Shown here: piece after piece, positions 1 through 6,898 of the stretch
How the letters are laid out: every line of letters begins with the position of its first letter
Position numbering within the stretch: the first letter of the stretch is position 1
Assembly: GCF_015751045.1 (NCBI RefSeq)
Contig: NZ_BNJW01000026.1
Location: 1 to 34,131 of the forward strand
DNA length: 34,131 bases
Source: Enterococcus lactis
GTDB lineage: Bacteria; Bacillota; Bacilli; Lactobacillales; Enterococcaceae
Direction of reading: 5' to 3'
Translations under genes and position numbers: made by a program
The notes under the pieces: generated by a model
What the model was told of the DNA's origin: nothing
Seen by the model: only the letters and a program-made list of their open reading frames with translations
Databases searched by the model: none

Positions 1-138
1 AGAGAAGTGAATCAGACATTTATTTCCAGTGTCAGCAATCAACGTAATCATATTCCAAGAAAATCATTGAATTACAGAACACCAATCGAAATATTTTTGA
101 GCTATGTACAAGAAGCATTTTATTCTAGCTTAATTTGA
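1..138 (+). CDS. IS30-family transposase, C-terminal fragment
   Basis: The window opens inside a plus-strand reading frame whose last 45 codons end at a TGA. The peptide contains IPRKSLNYRTPIEIF, which is the hallmark C-terminal end of the DDE integrase domain of IS30-family transposases (the usual form is P-R-K-x-L-x-Y-x-T-P-x-E-x-F). The 5' part, with the helix-turn-helix and the DDE residues, lies outside the window, so it is not possible to say whether the element is intact. The terminal inverted repeat should lie shortly after the stop, in about 139-172, but its mate is not visible and it cannot be delimited. No other transposase sequence is seen in the window. Confidence 0.8.
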   Translation, partial: REVNQTFISSVSNQRNHIPRKSLNYRTPIEIFLSYVQEAFYSSLI

Positions 139-157
139 CAAATCATAACCTATAAAA

Positions 158-210
158 AAACAAAATAAAAAAGCAGAAATAACTGGCTATTTCTAGCGGA
201 TTATTTCTGC
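158..210 (-). terminator. Rho-independent terminator of mupG
   Basis: A perfect 10-bp inverted repeat (GCAGAAATAA at 173-182, TTATTTCTGC at 201-210) is followed, on the minus strand, by a T-rich run. It lies just downstream of the minus-strand gene ending at 224. On the plus strand there is no T tract, so it serves the minus direction. Confidence 0.8.
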
Positions 211-223
211 AGCAACTCATTAT

Positions 224-1318
224 CTATTTTTTATTTTCAATTAATTTAAAGCTTGACCAAGGTTTCAAAAAGTCAAGGAGGAACAGTTCGTCATCAGAAA
301 TTCTTCCTACGACATTGACCCGTCCGTCATTTTTCATGTCCTTCAAGGCAATTTGTGTTTCTCCCTTATATTGACCATACCCTTCATTATCAATCAGCAC
401 ATCACCATGATGCATATCTCGCGTATTGTGAGGTGGAAAATCTTTTTCTTTATAATATACACGAGTCATCGTCGAACGAAGGATATACTCTGAGCGATCT
501 CCTCGATAACTGTGGAGATTGTCAAACAAGCAGATTCGTTCGTTTTCTGTAATCCCTTCTTCCGTATCTACTTTCAATGTTGGATAATCTGCATTAAATG
601 CTGCTGCCATTTCTTTCAATTCTTCTTCGCTTGCATACGCATTTCCAATAGAAATATCATCAATCAGCCCTGTAAGGATCAAATGCTTCACTTGTGTAGC
701 AATCTCAAGGTCTCGGTGGTCTTCTAGTGTGCACAAGCCATCTTGTGTAGGCCAAGGGCCAAACTCAGCGGATTGCGAATTGACGAACGCCATCGTATTC
801 AAATTATATTTTCTAAATTTTTCTGAACAAAAAACAAAATGGTCGTAGCCTAAACCAGAATATCGATGAGGATAAAAATTATGAGAACCTAATAAATTAT
901 CCGTGTTTGGCGAATAACTCATGATGTTGTCAACATAATTCGTGCCCGAACTCATATTGATCTCGATTTTGATACCGAAAGGATTACGCGTCATTTTTGC
1001 TTCTTCTGCTCCGGTGAACCCGATATCCAAGCGAACTCCATAGGCACCCATCTTATGGAAAAAGGATAAGTCATCGTAAGAAATCTCCAACTGTTCAAAT
1101 AACGCTGGATTGATATCTACCATTACTTCCATGCCTAGGCTATTCGCATAATCAACTACTTCTTTAAATTCTGAAAGAACTTTTTCTTTGTCGTCGTTGA
1201 TCTGCAGTAAACTGGTAAAAACCCGTTTATACCCATACTTATGAGCTAAATCCAAGTACGCTTTGTCCTTTTCAAATGTTGATCGTTCTGGATAAATCGA
1301 GATTCCTAATTTTCCCAT
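224..1318 (-). CDS. mupG: MupG-like 6-phospho-N-acetylmuramidase (DUF871)
   Basis: This 364-aa protein has the full-length DUF871 architecture: an N-terminal TIM-barrel part (about residues 1-240, beginning MGKLGISIYPERST) and a C-terminal cyclophilin-like part (about 250-360). The S. aureus member of the family, MupG (GH170), hydrolyses the cytoplasmic disaccharide MurNAc-6-phosphate-GlcNAc during recycling of cell-wall turnover products. The same cytoplasmic role is inferred here. The segment NFYPHRYSGLG (about 148-158) is a typical family signature. An AGGAGG ribosome site sits about 8 nt before the ATG. The gene stands alone, with its own promoter and terminator and no PTS gene beside it, unlike the usual mup operons, so the MurNAc transporter must be elsewhere. 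Older annotations call this family 'outer surface protein'; nothing in the sequence indicates export. Confidence 0.83.
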   Translation of the reverse strand: MGKLGISIYPERSTFEKDKAYLDLAHKYGYKRVFTSLLQINDDKEKVLSEFKEVVDYANSLGMEVMVDINPALFEQLEISYDDLSFFHKMGAYGVRLDIGFTGAEEAKMTRNPFGIKIEINMSSGTNYVDNIMSYSPNTDNLLGSHNFYPHRYSGLGYDHFVFCSEKFRKYNLNTMAFVNSQSAEFGPWPTQDGLCTLEDHRDLEIATQVKHLILTGLIDDISIGNAYASEEELKEMAAAFNADYPTLKVDTEEGITENERICLFDNLHSYRGDRSEYILRSTMTRVYYKEKDFPPHNTRDMHHGDVLIDNEGYGQYKGETQIALKDMKNDGRVNVVGRISDDELFLLDFLKPWSSFKLIENKK

Positions 1319-1362
1319 ATTACCATTTCCTCCTGCATCTTTTCGTTTTTGTATCCACTTAC

Positions 1363-1395
1363 ATTATAGCAAAGACAAAATAAATGGTCTACACC
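1363..1395 (-). promoter_or_regulatory. mupG promoter with GntR/HutC-like palindrome
   Basis: On the minus strand a -10 TATAAT (1368-1363) is separated by 17 bp from a -35-like TAGACC (1391-1386). The -35 is embedded in TGGTCTACACC (1385-1395), an imperfect GGT-N4-ACC palindrome like the operators of GntR/HutC-family sugar regulators such as NagR. The promoter is supported by spacing and position; the identity of the regulator is inference. Confidence 0.5.
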
Positions 1396-1457
1396 TTTTC
1401 TTTTTCTTTTAAAATAAATGATAAATTCCAATAATTTAAGTAGGTATTTCTCCTCTA

Positions 1458-1483
1458 TTTTGTTATCATTAAAGATAACAAAA
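1458..1483 (+). repeat. Perfect palindrome upstream of the cyclophilin gene
   Basis: TTTTGTTATC (1458-1467) and GATAACAAAA (1474-1483) form a perfect 10-bp inverted repeat around a 6-nt centre, ending 23 nt before the ATG at 1507. No T tract follows in the plus direction, so it is not a terminator for plus-strand transcripts. It could be an operator or a 5'-UTR hairpin. No known consensus was recognised. Confidence 0.5.
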
Positions 1484-1506
1484 CAGTAAATTGGAAAGGA
1501 ATAGTT

Positions 1507-2262
1507 ATGAAGAAAAATAAAGTTATTTTAAGTATTAGTATAGCTGCAGCATTATTGTTTGCTGCTGGTTGTTCCGCAAACAGTACGACTTCTCCTAGTT
1601 CATCGGCTGAAAGTTCAAAGAGTACATCCACTGCGGAAAGTACAACTGCCAGTAGTGTCGATTTGAATGCATTGGAATTGCCACAATTGACGAAAGATGT
1701 AGCTGAAAATGAGGATTTGGTCGAAATGGTGACAAATAAAGGCACAATCAAAATCAAATTATTCCCTGAATATGCACCTAAAGCAGTTGAAAACTTTATG
1801 ACACACGCAAAAGATGGTTACTATAATGGCCTGACTTTTCACCGCGTCATCAAAGATTTCATGATCCAAGGCGGTGATCCTAAAGGCGATGGCACTGGAG
1901 GCGAAAGCATTTGGGGAGAAGGATTTGAGACAGAGATCAACAACCACCTTTACAACATAAGAGGTGCGTTATCTATGGCTCGCTCACAAGATCCTAACAG
2001 TAACGGCAGCCAGTTCTTTATCGTTCAAAATTCAGATGATATGCATGATGGTCTTTTAAAAGTTGATTACCCTCAAGCGATTATCGATGCTTATAAAAAC
2101 GGCGGTTATCCTTCCCTGGATGGTCAGTACACTGTCTTCGGTCAAGTGATTGAAGGAATGGATGTCGTGGATGCTATTGCAAATGTCGAAACAGATAGTT
2201 CAGACAAACCAAAAGAAGAAGTAAAAATTGATAAAATCAATATACTGCAAGAAGCAAAATAA
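1507..2262 (+). CDS. Cyclophilin-type peptidyl-prolyl isomerase lipoprotein
   Basis: This 251-aa protein has a lipoprotein signal peptide (charged MKKNK, hydrophobic core, lipobox AAGC with the lipidated Cys at 22). A Ser/Thr-rich linker (about 23-52) and a cyclophilin domain (about 70-248) follow. The catalytic core is clear: [15 protein letters not shown] with the invariant Arg113, then GSQFFI downstream. It should catalyse cis-trans isomerisation of prolyl bonds in secreted proteins at the outer face of the membrane, like other PpiB/PpiA-type lipoproteins of Gram-positives. GGAAAGGA lies just upstream of the ATG. The gene is monocistronic, with a strong terminator directly after it. A palindrome at 1458-1483 may regulate it. 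Confidence 0.93.
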   Translation: MKKNKVILSISIAAALLFAAGCSANSTTSPSSSAESSKSTSTAESTTASSVDLNALELPQLTKDVAENEDLVEMVTNKGTIKIKLFPEYAPKAVENFMTHAKDGYYNGLTFHRVIKDFMIQGGDPKGDGTGGESIWGEGFETEINNHLYNIRGALSMARSQDPNSNGSQFFIVQNSDDMHDGLLKVDYPQAIIDAYKNGGYPSLDGQYTVFGQVIEGMDVVDAIANVETDSSDKPKEEVKIDKINILQEAK

Positions 2263-2276
2263 ACAGAACATAAAAT

Positions 2277-2332
2277 GACGTCTGAATCTAGCAAATATGA
2301 CAAAATGTGCTAGATTCAGACGTCTTCTTTTT
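2277..2332 (+). terminator. Strong terminator after the cyclophilin gene
   Basis: A perfect 17-bp inverted repeat (2277-2293 with 2308-2324) is followed by TTCTTTTT. It starts 14 nt after the stop codon. The stem could also fold on transcripts from the opposite strand, where fabN ends at 2387. Confidence 0.92.
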
Positions 2333-2386
2333 ACATAAGAAAGCAAGTAAACATCCTTCTATTTTTCTATAACAACTTTTTTATGA

Positions 2387-2827
2387 TCAAGCATTTTGGT
2401 TGACGATGAACGTGAACTCACACTCACAGACTTTTTTATCATCTACATATGCTGCAGATAACGCTGTACCGACTGACCCCTTCATTTTGGTGATTTCAAA
2501 ATGACATTTCAGTACATCTCCTGGAACAACTTTTTGACGGAATTTGGCCTTATTGATTCCACCGATATAAGCTCGTTTTCCTAGGAACTCTTCTGATTTT
2601 AGGATAAGGATCGAACCTGCTTGTGCCAGTGTTTCTAGGATCAACGCACCCGGCATCACTGGATTGTCAGGAAAGTGACCTTGGAAAAAATCTTCATTGA
2701 TCGTTACATTTTTTGTCGCAACGATCTTTTTTCCTGGTTCTAATGTATCTACATAATCAATATAACAAATAGGATAACGATTAGGGATCAAGTCCATTAC
2801 TTCAGTAGCAGATAATACATAAGACAT
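2387..2827 (-). CDS. fabN: 3-hydroxyacyl-ACP dehydratase (FabZ/FabN family)
   Basis: This 146-aa single hot-dog-fold protein carries the FabZ active site: His51 in GHFPDNPVMPG and Glu65 in ETLAQAG. It dehydrates 3-hydroxyacyl-ACP in type II fatty-acid synthesis. The central stretch NRYPICYIDYVD and the location opposite fabI point to the FabN type, which in E. faecalis also isomerises trans-2- to cis-3-decenoyl-ACP and so starts unsaturated fatty-acid synthesis. Sequence alone cannot separate FabN from FabZ with certainty. The start chosen is the ATG at 2827, which has AAGGAG 7 nt upstream; the reading frame is open further upstream to 2851 but without a comparable ribosome site. A FabT-like palindrome lies 39 nt upstream of the start. 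Confidence 0.88.
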   Translation of the reverse strand: MSYVLSATEVMDLIPNRYPICYIDYVDTLEPGKKIVATKNVTINEDFFQGHFPDNPVMPGALILETLAQAGSILILKSEEFLGKRAYIGGINKAKFRQKVVPGDVLKCHFEITKMKGSVGTALSAAYVDDKKVCECEFTFIVNQNA

Positions 2828-2865
2828 AATTAAACTCCTTCTTTCAGGCAATTGCCATTTTCATT

Positions 2866-2882
2866 ACTTTGACTATCAAAGT
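2866..2882. promoter_or_regulatory. FabT operator 1 (perfect palindrome)
   Basis: ACTTTGACTATCAAAGT is a perfect 7-3-7 palindrome matching the FabT consensus of Lactobacillales (ANTTTGATTATCAAATT) at 15 of 17 positions. On the minus strand it starts immediately after a possible -10 (TATGAT), so it should cover the fabN transcription start. FabT is a MarR-family repressor stimulated by acyl-ACP. Confidence 0.8.
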
Positions 2883-2930
2883 ATCATATTCCTAAATATT
2901 TAGCAATCTTTTTTTAATTTAAGAAAAAAT

Positions 2931-2947
2931 AGTTTGACAATCAAAAC
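2931..2947. promoter_or_regulatory. FabT-like operator 2, overlapping the fabI -35
   Basis: AGTTTGACAATCAAAAC matches the FabT consensus at 13 of 17 positions. It overlaps the candidate fabI -35 (TTGACA, 2934-2939), where binding would block RNA polymerase. Confidence 0.6.
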
Positions 2948-2961
2948 ATTTTGACTAATAA
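2934..2961 (+). promoter_or_regulatory. fabI promoter
   Basis: A consensus -35 TTGACA (2934-2939) and a -10 TAATAA (2956-2961) are separated by 16 bp. The predicted leader is about 75 nt long and contains the third FabT-like half-palindrome. Confidence 0.55.
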
Positions 2962-3002
2962 TTAAGAAATCAAGAAGTTATTTTAGCTATTATTTTCTAT
3001 TT

Positions 3003-3019
3003 TTTACGACTATCAAATT
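3003..3019. promoter_or_regulatory. FabT-like operator 3, in the fabI leader
   Basis: TTTACGACTATCAAATT keeps the full right half (CTATCAAATT) of the FabT box but has a degenerate left half. It lies 26 nt before the fabI start, inside the predicted 5'-UTR. Confidence 0.45.
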
Positions 3020-3045
3020 TTTATTAGAAACAAAGGAGAGTCATT

Positions 3046-3801
3046 ATGTCATTTCTAGAAGGAAAAAAAATCGTCATCATGGGCGTCGCTAACAAAAAAA
3101 GCATTGCTTGGGGGTGCGCTGAAGCAATGTTGAAACAAGGGGCAGAGATTATCTATACTTACCAAAATGAACGAATGAAAAAATCATTAGTCAAATTGGT
3201 CGGCGAAGAAGCATTCACGGTAGAATGTGATGTTTCTAGCGACGAAAGCATCGAAAAAGCAATGAATGCCATCGGTGAATATGCTGGAGAGATCCACGGC
3301 CTTGTCCATGCAGTTGCTTACGCCAACAAAGAAGAATTGTCCGGAAATGTGTCTGATATTTCCAGAGACGGCTATCAATTAGCTCAAGATATCAGTAGCT
3401 ACTCTTTGATTGCTGTATCAAAATACGCGCAACCGTTTCTTGCACCAAATAGCGGAATCGTTAGCATGACTTATCTAGGTTCAGAGCGCGCAATCCCGAA
3501 TTATAACATGATGGGTATCGCGAAAGCTTCTCTTGAAGCAGCTATCCGTTATTTGGCAGCTGAGTTCTCACCTAAAGGCATCCGAGTCAATGGTATTTCA
3601 GCTGGAGCAATCAAAACATTAGCTGTTACAGGGGTTAAGGACTATCAAAAACTGATCCAGTTATCTGAATCTCGTACGCCTGATCAGCAAGGTGTAACGA
3701 TCGAAGAAGTCGGTAATGCTTGTGCTTTCTTGATCAGTCCTCTTTCCAGCGGGATCATCGGTGATATTATCTACGTTGACAAAGGTGTCCATCTTTCATA
3801 A
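3046..3801 (+). CDS. fabI: Enoyl-ACP reductase FabI
   Basis: This 251-aa short-chain dehydrogenase is of normal FabI length. The N-terminal nucleotide-binding segment GVANKKSIAWG is the FabI version of the Rossmann glycine motif. Tyr143, Tyr153 and Lys160 give the FabI-type Y-x6-K active site (YNMMGIAK), in place of the Y-x3-K of ordinary SDRs. It reduces trans-2-enoyl-ACP with NAD(P)H in the last step of each fatty-acid elongation cycle and is the target class of triclosan. AAAGGAG lies upstream of the ATG. The gene is divergent from fabN across a 218-bp region with three FabT-like sites, so the two are likely co-repressed when exogenous fatty acids are available. E. faecalis carries fabO between these genes; no fabO-like gene is present here. 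Confidence 0.96.
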   Translation: MSFLEGKKIVIMGVANKKSIAWGCAEAMLKQGAEIIYTYQNERMKKSLVKLVGEEAFTVECDVSSDESIEKAMNAIGEYAGEIHGLVHAVAYANKEELSGNVSDISRDGYQLAQDISSYSLIAVSKYAQPFLAPNSGIVSMTYLGSERAIPNYNMMGIAKASLEAAIRYLAAEFSPKGIRVNGISAGAIKTLAVTGVKDYQKLIQLSESRTPDQQGVTIEEVGNACAFLISPLSSGIIGDIIYVDKGVHLS

Positions 3802-3836
3802 TCCTTTTGTTACATTCTTTAAAGTAAAACATATAA

Positions 3837-3882
3837 AAATCAGGAAAAAACTTTTTAAAGTCTCTTCCTGATTTTTTCTTTT
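3837..3882. terminator. Bidirectional terminator between fabI and ilvE
   Basis: AAATCAGGAA (3837-3846) pairs with TTCCTGATTT (3865-3874). A T run follows on the plus strand and a shorter one on the minus strand. It lies between the convergent genes fabI and ilvE. Confidence 0.85.
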
Positions 3883-3912
3883 TTTACGTTTTTTCAACTT
3901 ATTACTTTGAAA

Positions 3913-4926
3913 TTACTCCACGACTTCAATCCAGCCTTCTGGTGCTTCTATGTCCCCGAATTGAATACCTGTCAATTCATCATACAACCGCTTTGTTACT
4001 GGTCCTACTTCCGTTTCGCTATAAAATACATGCAGATTATTATTGTGGTAGATCCCACCGATCGGAGAAATAACAGCCGCTGTACCACATGCACCAGCTT
4101 CTGCAAATTGATCTAGATCATCAATGAAAATATCTCCTTCTATTGCTTGAAGTCCTAGTCGTTCTTCAGCTAATTGCAGCAAAGAGTATTTCGTGATACT
4201 TGGTAAGATAGATGGCGATTGTGGAGTGATGAATTTTCCGTCTTTCGTAATCCCAAAGAAATTTGCTGCCCCTACTTCTTCGATTTTCGTGTGTGTGGCT
4301 GGATCAAGATAAACACAATCTGAGTAATCCAGTTCTTTTGCTTCTGTTCCTGGAAGTAAACTTGCTGCGTAATTTCCGCCGACTTTTGCTGCGCCTGTTC
4401 CCTTAGGAGCAGCACGATCATAATCAGATACAATAAAGTTCGTTGGTTTTAACCCACCTTTGAAATACGCTCCTACTGGCGTACAGAAGACGACAAATAA
4501 GTATTCTGGAGCAGGATGGACACCGATGTTTTCACCGACCCCAATCAGTAAAGGACGCAAGTATAATGTAGCGCCTGTTCCATACGGAGGCACGAAAGCT
4601 TCATTTGCTTTTACCACTTGCTTAACAGCATCAACGAACATTTTTTCAGGGACCATCGGCATCAGCAAGCGTCTAGCACTTTGATTCATCCGCCGACTAT
4701 TTTGTTCAGGTCGAAAGAGATTGACCTTCCCGTCTTTTCGACGATAAGCTTTTAGACCTTCAAAACATTGCTGACCATAATGAAGCGCTGGAGATCCTTC
4801 ATGAATCGTCAGGTAATTATCTTCTGTCAATTCCCCTTCTTCCCATTGTCCGTCTTTCCATTTGGCAATGAAACGCCAAGGAGTTTTGATATAAGAAAAT
4901 CCTAAATTGTTCCAATCGATTTGCAT
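3913..4926 (-). CDS. ilvE: Branched-chain-amino-acid aminotransferase
   Basis: This 337-aa fold-type IV PLP enzyme of the long BCAT subgroup has Lys181 in [12 protein letters not shown] as the Schiff-base lysine. The substrate-pocket motif YLRPLLIG (about 122-129) and the C-terminal [14 protein letters not shown] phosphate-binding region are also present. It interconverts Leu/Ile/Val and their 2-keto acids with 2-oxoglutarate/glutamate. In enterococci this could supply branched starter units for fatty acids as well as take part in amino-acid turnover. The start at 4926 (MQIDWNNLG) is preferred over an upstream in-frame start because AAGGTGGT sits about 8 nt before it. It is monocistronic and convergent with fabI. 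Confidence 0.95.
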   Translation of the reverse strand: MQIDWNNLGFSYIKTPWRFIAKWKDGQWEEGELTEDNYLTIHEGSPALHYGQQCFEGLKAYRRKDGKVNLFRPEQNSRRMNQSARRLLMPMVPEKMFVDAVKQVVKANEAFVPPYGTGATLYLRPLLIGVGENIGVHPAPEYLFVVFCTPVGAYFKGGLKPTNFIVSDYDRAAPKGTGAAKVGGNYAASLLPGTEAKELDYSDCVYLDPATHTKIEEVGAANFFGITKDGKFITPQSPSILPSITKYSLLQLAEERLGLQAIEGDIFIDDLDQFAEAGACGTAAVISPIGGIYHNNNLHVFYSETEVGPVTKRLYDELTGIQFGDIEAPEGWIEVVE

Positions 4927-4955
4927 ATACTTACCACCTTCGTTATTTTCTCCAC

Positions 4956-4984
4956 ATTTTATCATTATCCATATTATTTGTCAT
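4956..4984 (-). promoter_or_regulatory. ilvE promoter
   Basis: On the minus strand, -35 ATGACA (4984-4979) and -10 TAAAAT (4961-4956) are separated by exactly 17 bp. This gives a leader of about 25 nt before the ATG at 4926. Confidence 0.6.
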
Positions 4985-5047
4985 TTTATTTTCAGCTTTT
5001 TTCCTTCATTATAGTTATTTTTGCTATTTCCTTTTTTGAAAACTTCT

Positions 5048-5056
5048 TGGTACAAT
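5048..5056 (+). promoter_or_regulatory. mscS extended -10 promoter
   Basis: TGGTACAAT is an extended -10 element (TGn plus TACAAT) 35 nt before the mscS ATG. No good -35 is visible at the usual distance, as is common for extended -10 promoters. Confidence 0.45.
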
Positions 5057-5090
5057 ACAGAAAGAATCAAATTTTAGAAAAGAGGATTTT

Positions 5091-6011
5091 ATGTTTTCAT
5101 TATTAGCAACTGCCGGTACGACAGACTCTTCTGGCGAGACATTGACAGATCAAGCTGTCAGCAAAGTAAATGCGTTTCAGCGGTTTTGGGACGGGATTGA
5201 TTGGGACGCCATTTTGGCTGCCTTTATCCAAAAAAGTTTATATCTGATTTTTTTGATCGTCCTTTTTTGGATTCTTCACCGTGTGGGAAAATATCTGATT
5301 GATAAGTCTTTTAATCAGTATTCTAAAAAAGCCATTCTAAACGAGAGCCGCTTAAAGACTTTACATAGTCTTTTAAATACTATTTTTCATTATACCCTTG
5401 GTTTCTTCTTTATCTATGCAATTTTATCTGCTATCGGTGTACCGATCGGTTCACTTTTGGCTGGTGCCGGAATTGCAGGTGTGGCGATCGGCCTTGGTGC
5501 CCAAGGGTTCATGAGTGATGTTATTACCGGATTTTTTATTATCATGGAACAACAGATGGATGTTGGAGACTACATCAAGTTAGCAAACTTAACGATTGAA
5601 GGAACCGTCGTATCTGTTGGTATCCGTACCCTTCAGCTGAAAGCAACGGATGGTACTGTCCATTTCATCCCGAATCGAAACATCACCACGATCAGCAATC
5701 TCTCTCGTGCAAATATGCAAGTACTTTTAGATATCCGGATCGTTCCTGAAGAAGGATATGACAAAATCTATGAGATCATTGATCGAGTAAATCATACATT
5801 AGCTGAAAAATACCAAGAAGAGCTTCAAACTGAACCTTCCATCTTTGGTTTAGTGGATCTTGGTAATAGTAATTTTGCTATTCGAACGGTCTGCTACGCA
5901 TTGAACGGAAAACAATATGCCTTAAAAGAAGAGTTTTTGAGCTCCTATGTCAAAGAATTGACAGCTTCTGGGTTCACGATTCCGAACAGTCCGATTGCTG
6001 TCGGAAAATAA
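5091..6011 (+). CDS. MscS-family small-conductance mechanosensitive channel
   Basis: This 306-aa membrane protein has three helices (about 46-66, 98-116 and 119-150). The last contains the Gly/Ala-rich pore-lining TM3 (AGAGIAGVAIGLGAQGF, about 124-140), followed by the MscS beta domain (MEQQMDVGDYIKL) and a cytoplasmic alpha-beta domain to about 300. It should open on membrane tension during hypo-osmotic shock and release small solutes. AGAGGA precedes the ATG. The gene is monocistronic. Downstream lies a composite repeat that ends in a T-rich run on the plus strand and probably serves as its terminator. Confidence 0.93.
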   Translation: MFSLLATAGTTDSSGETLTDQAVSKVNAFQRFWDGIDWDAILAAFIQKSLYLIFLIVLFWILHRVGKYLIDKSFNQYSKKAILNESRLKTLHSLLNTIFHYTLGFFFIYAILSAIGVPIGSLLAGAGIAGVAIGLGAQGFMSDVITGFFIIMEQQMDVGDYIKLANLTIEGTVVSVGIRTLQLKATDGTVHFIPNRNITTISNLSRANMQVLLDIRIVPEEGYDKIYEIIDRVNHTLAEKYQEELQTEPSIFGLVDLGNSNFAIRTVCYALNGKQYALKEEFLSSYVKELTASGFTIPNSPIAVGK

Positions 6012-6044
6012 TTTGGTCAAACGATGCAACGGATCTCACTAAAA

Positions 6045-6219
6045 AGAGCGTGGGACAAAAGTAAAGAAAAACTTTTGTCCCACGCTCTAAACATGTATAA
6101 ACAGCGGAAGCAGAAGCAACTCCTTCGGAAATAAGCTGAAATTCACAAAAATTTGAAAAGCAATTTTCGTGAATTCCTTCTTATTTCTTGAAGTTAAACG
6201 CTTCTGTCCCAGCCTCTTT
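6045..6219. repeat. Composite palindromic intergenic repeat / terminator
   Basis: This element fills the gap between the convergent mscS and cbpB genes. Part 1 is a perfect 18-bp stem (6045-6062 with 6071-6088) containing GAGCGTGGGACAAAAG, with a T tract only in the minus direction. Part 2 is a long imperfect hairpin: CAGAAGC (6111-6117) pairs with GCTTCTG (6200-6206), AAATAAG (6129-6135) with CTTATTT (6180-6186), and AATTCAC with GTGAATT. It ends with TGTCCCAGCCTCTTTTT on the plus strand. The outer end (read on minus GAGGCTGGGACAGAAGC) resembles the stem of part 1, so the element looks modular. From memory, similar sequences are dispersed in enterococcal genomes. Confidence 0.75.
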
Positions 6220-6291
6220 TTCAAGATAAAGTCAAAACTGGTACGCTTTTGTTTCTACTTATTTTTTGATTATCTTTCAGTTTCTCGTTCT

Positions 6292-6792
6292 TTAGCTCAC
6301 AATATCGATTTGTTCTTTTAATTCTTCGATTTTCGGAGACAATATATTGCGACGTTCTAATTCATGCACCATGAAGTTTACGGCTTTAAGCAGCTCTTTC
6401 CTTGTGATGATTCCTTTGAAAACCCGTTCTTCTGTGACAACCGGTAAAAAAGGCGAATCAACTAACAAATGGAGTACTTCTTCTAGTTCCCAATTTTCAT
6501 CAATCGTCGGAACATCCGTTTCTGTTACATCAGCAACTGTTAGTCCTTCTAACGGATCCATGCTGATTGTTTGCAAGTCAATCATTTTATTGACCACATC
6601 TGATAAACTTACTAGTCCTACAAAGTGATCATCTTTTCCTAATACAGGAATTTTGGAATAACCGACCTTCGATAAGACAAGTAAACCATGGGATAATGGA
6701 TGATGATACATAACATTTGCCACATTTTCTGCAGGAATCAAAAACGTTTCCTGATTTTCCAGCAGCATTTCTCTTACTATAGGTCCAATCAT
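6292..6792 (-). CDS. cbpB: Tandem CBS-domain protein (CbpB/DarB-like)
   Basis: This 166-aa cytoplasmic protein consists almost wholly of two CBS domains (about residues 20-72 and 88-142) plus a short C-terminal helix. Size and layout match B. subtilis DarB (YkuL) and Listeria CbpB. Those proteins bind cyclic di-AMP and, in the apo form, activate the (p)ppGpp synthetase Rel and pyruvate carboxylase. The ligand-binding assignment is by family resemblance, and adenosine nucleotides other than c-di-AMP are possible. GGAGG lies 8 nt before the ATG. It is last in the murI - rph/rdgB - phosphoesterase line, separated by 106 nt that may hold a promoter of its own (TAAAAT on the minus strand near 6825). 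Translation stops just before the composite repeat. Confidence 0.75.
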   Translation of the reverse strand: MIGPIVREMLLENQETFLIPAENVANVMYHHPLSHGLLVLSKVGYSKIPVLGKDDHFVGLVSLSDVVNKMIDLQTISMDPLEGLTVADVTETDVPTIDENWELEEVLHLLVDSPFLPVVTEERVFKGIITRKELLKAVNFMVHELERRNILSPKIEELKEQIDIVS

Positions 6793-6898
6793 CTGATGGC
6801 CTCCATTTCTATTTCATTCAACACTACTATTTTACCGAAACCGGATGCAAAATTCACAAAATAAAGCTTATTTTTATTAAAAATTAGAGTTTTTTTAT

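Noticed and set aside
355-727. Plus-strand open frames inside mupG
   Set aside because: They lie antisense to a full-length conserved protein, have no convincing ribosome sites and encode low-complexity peptides. The same holds for the other long frames opposite pheT, addA, addB, ilvE and dtpT.
4987-5001. CodY box upstream of ilvE
   Set aside because: The best match, TATTTTCAGCTTTTT, keeps only the left half of the consensus (10 of 15) and lies just upstream of the -35, so it is not convincing.
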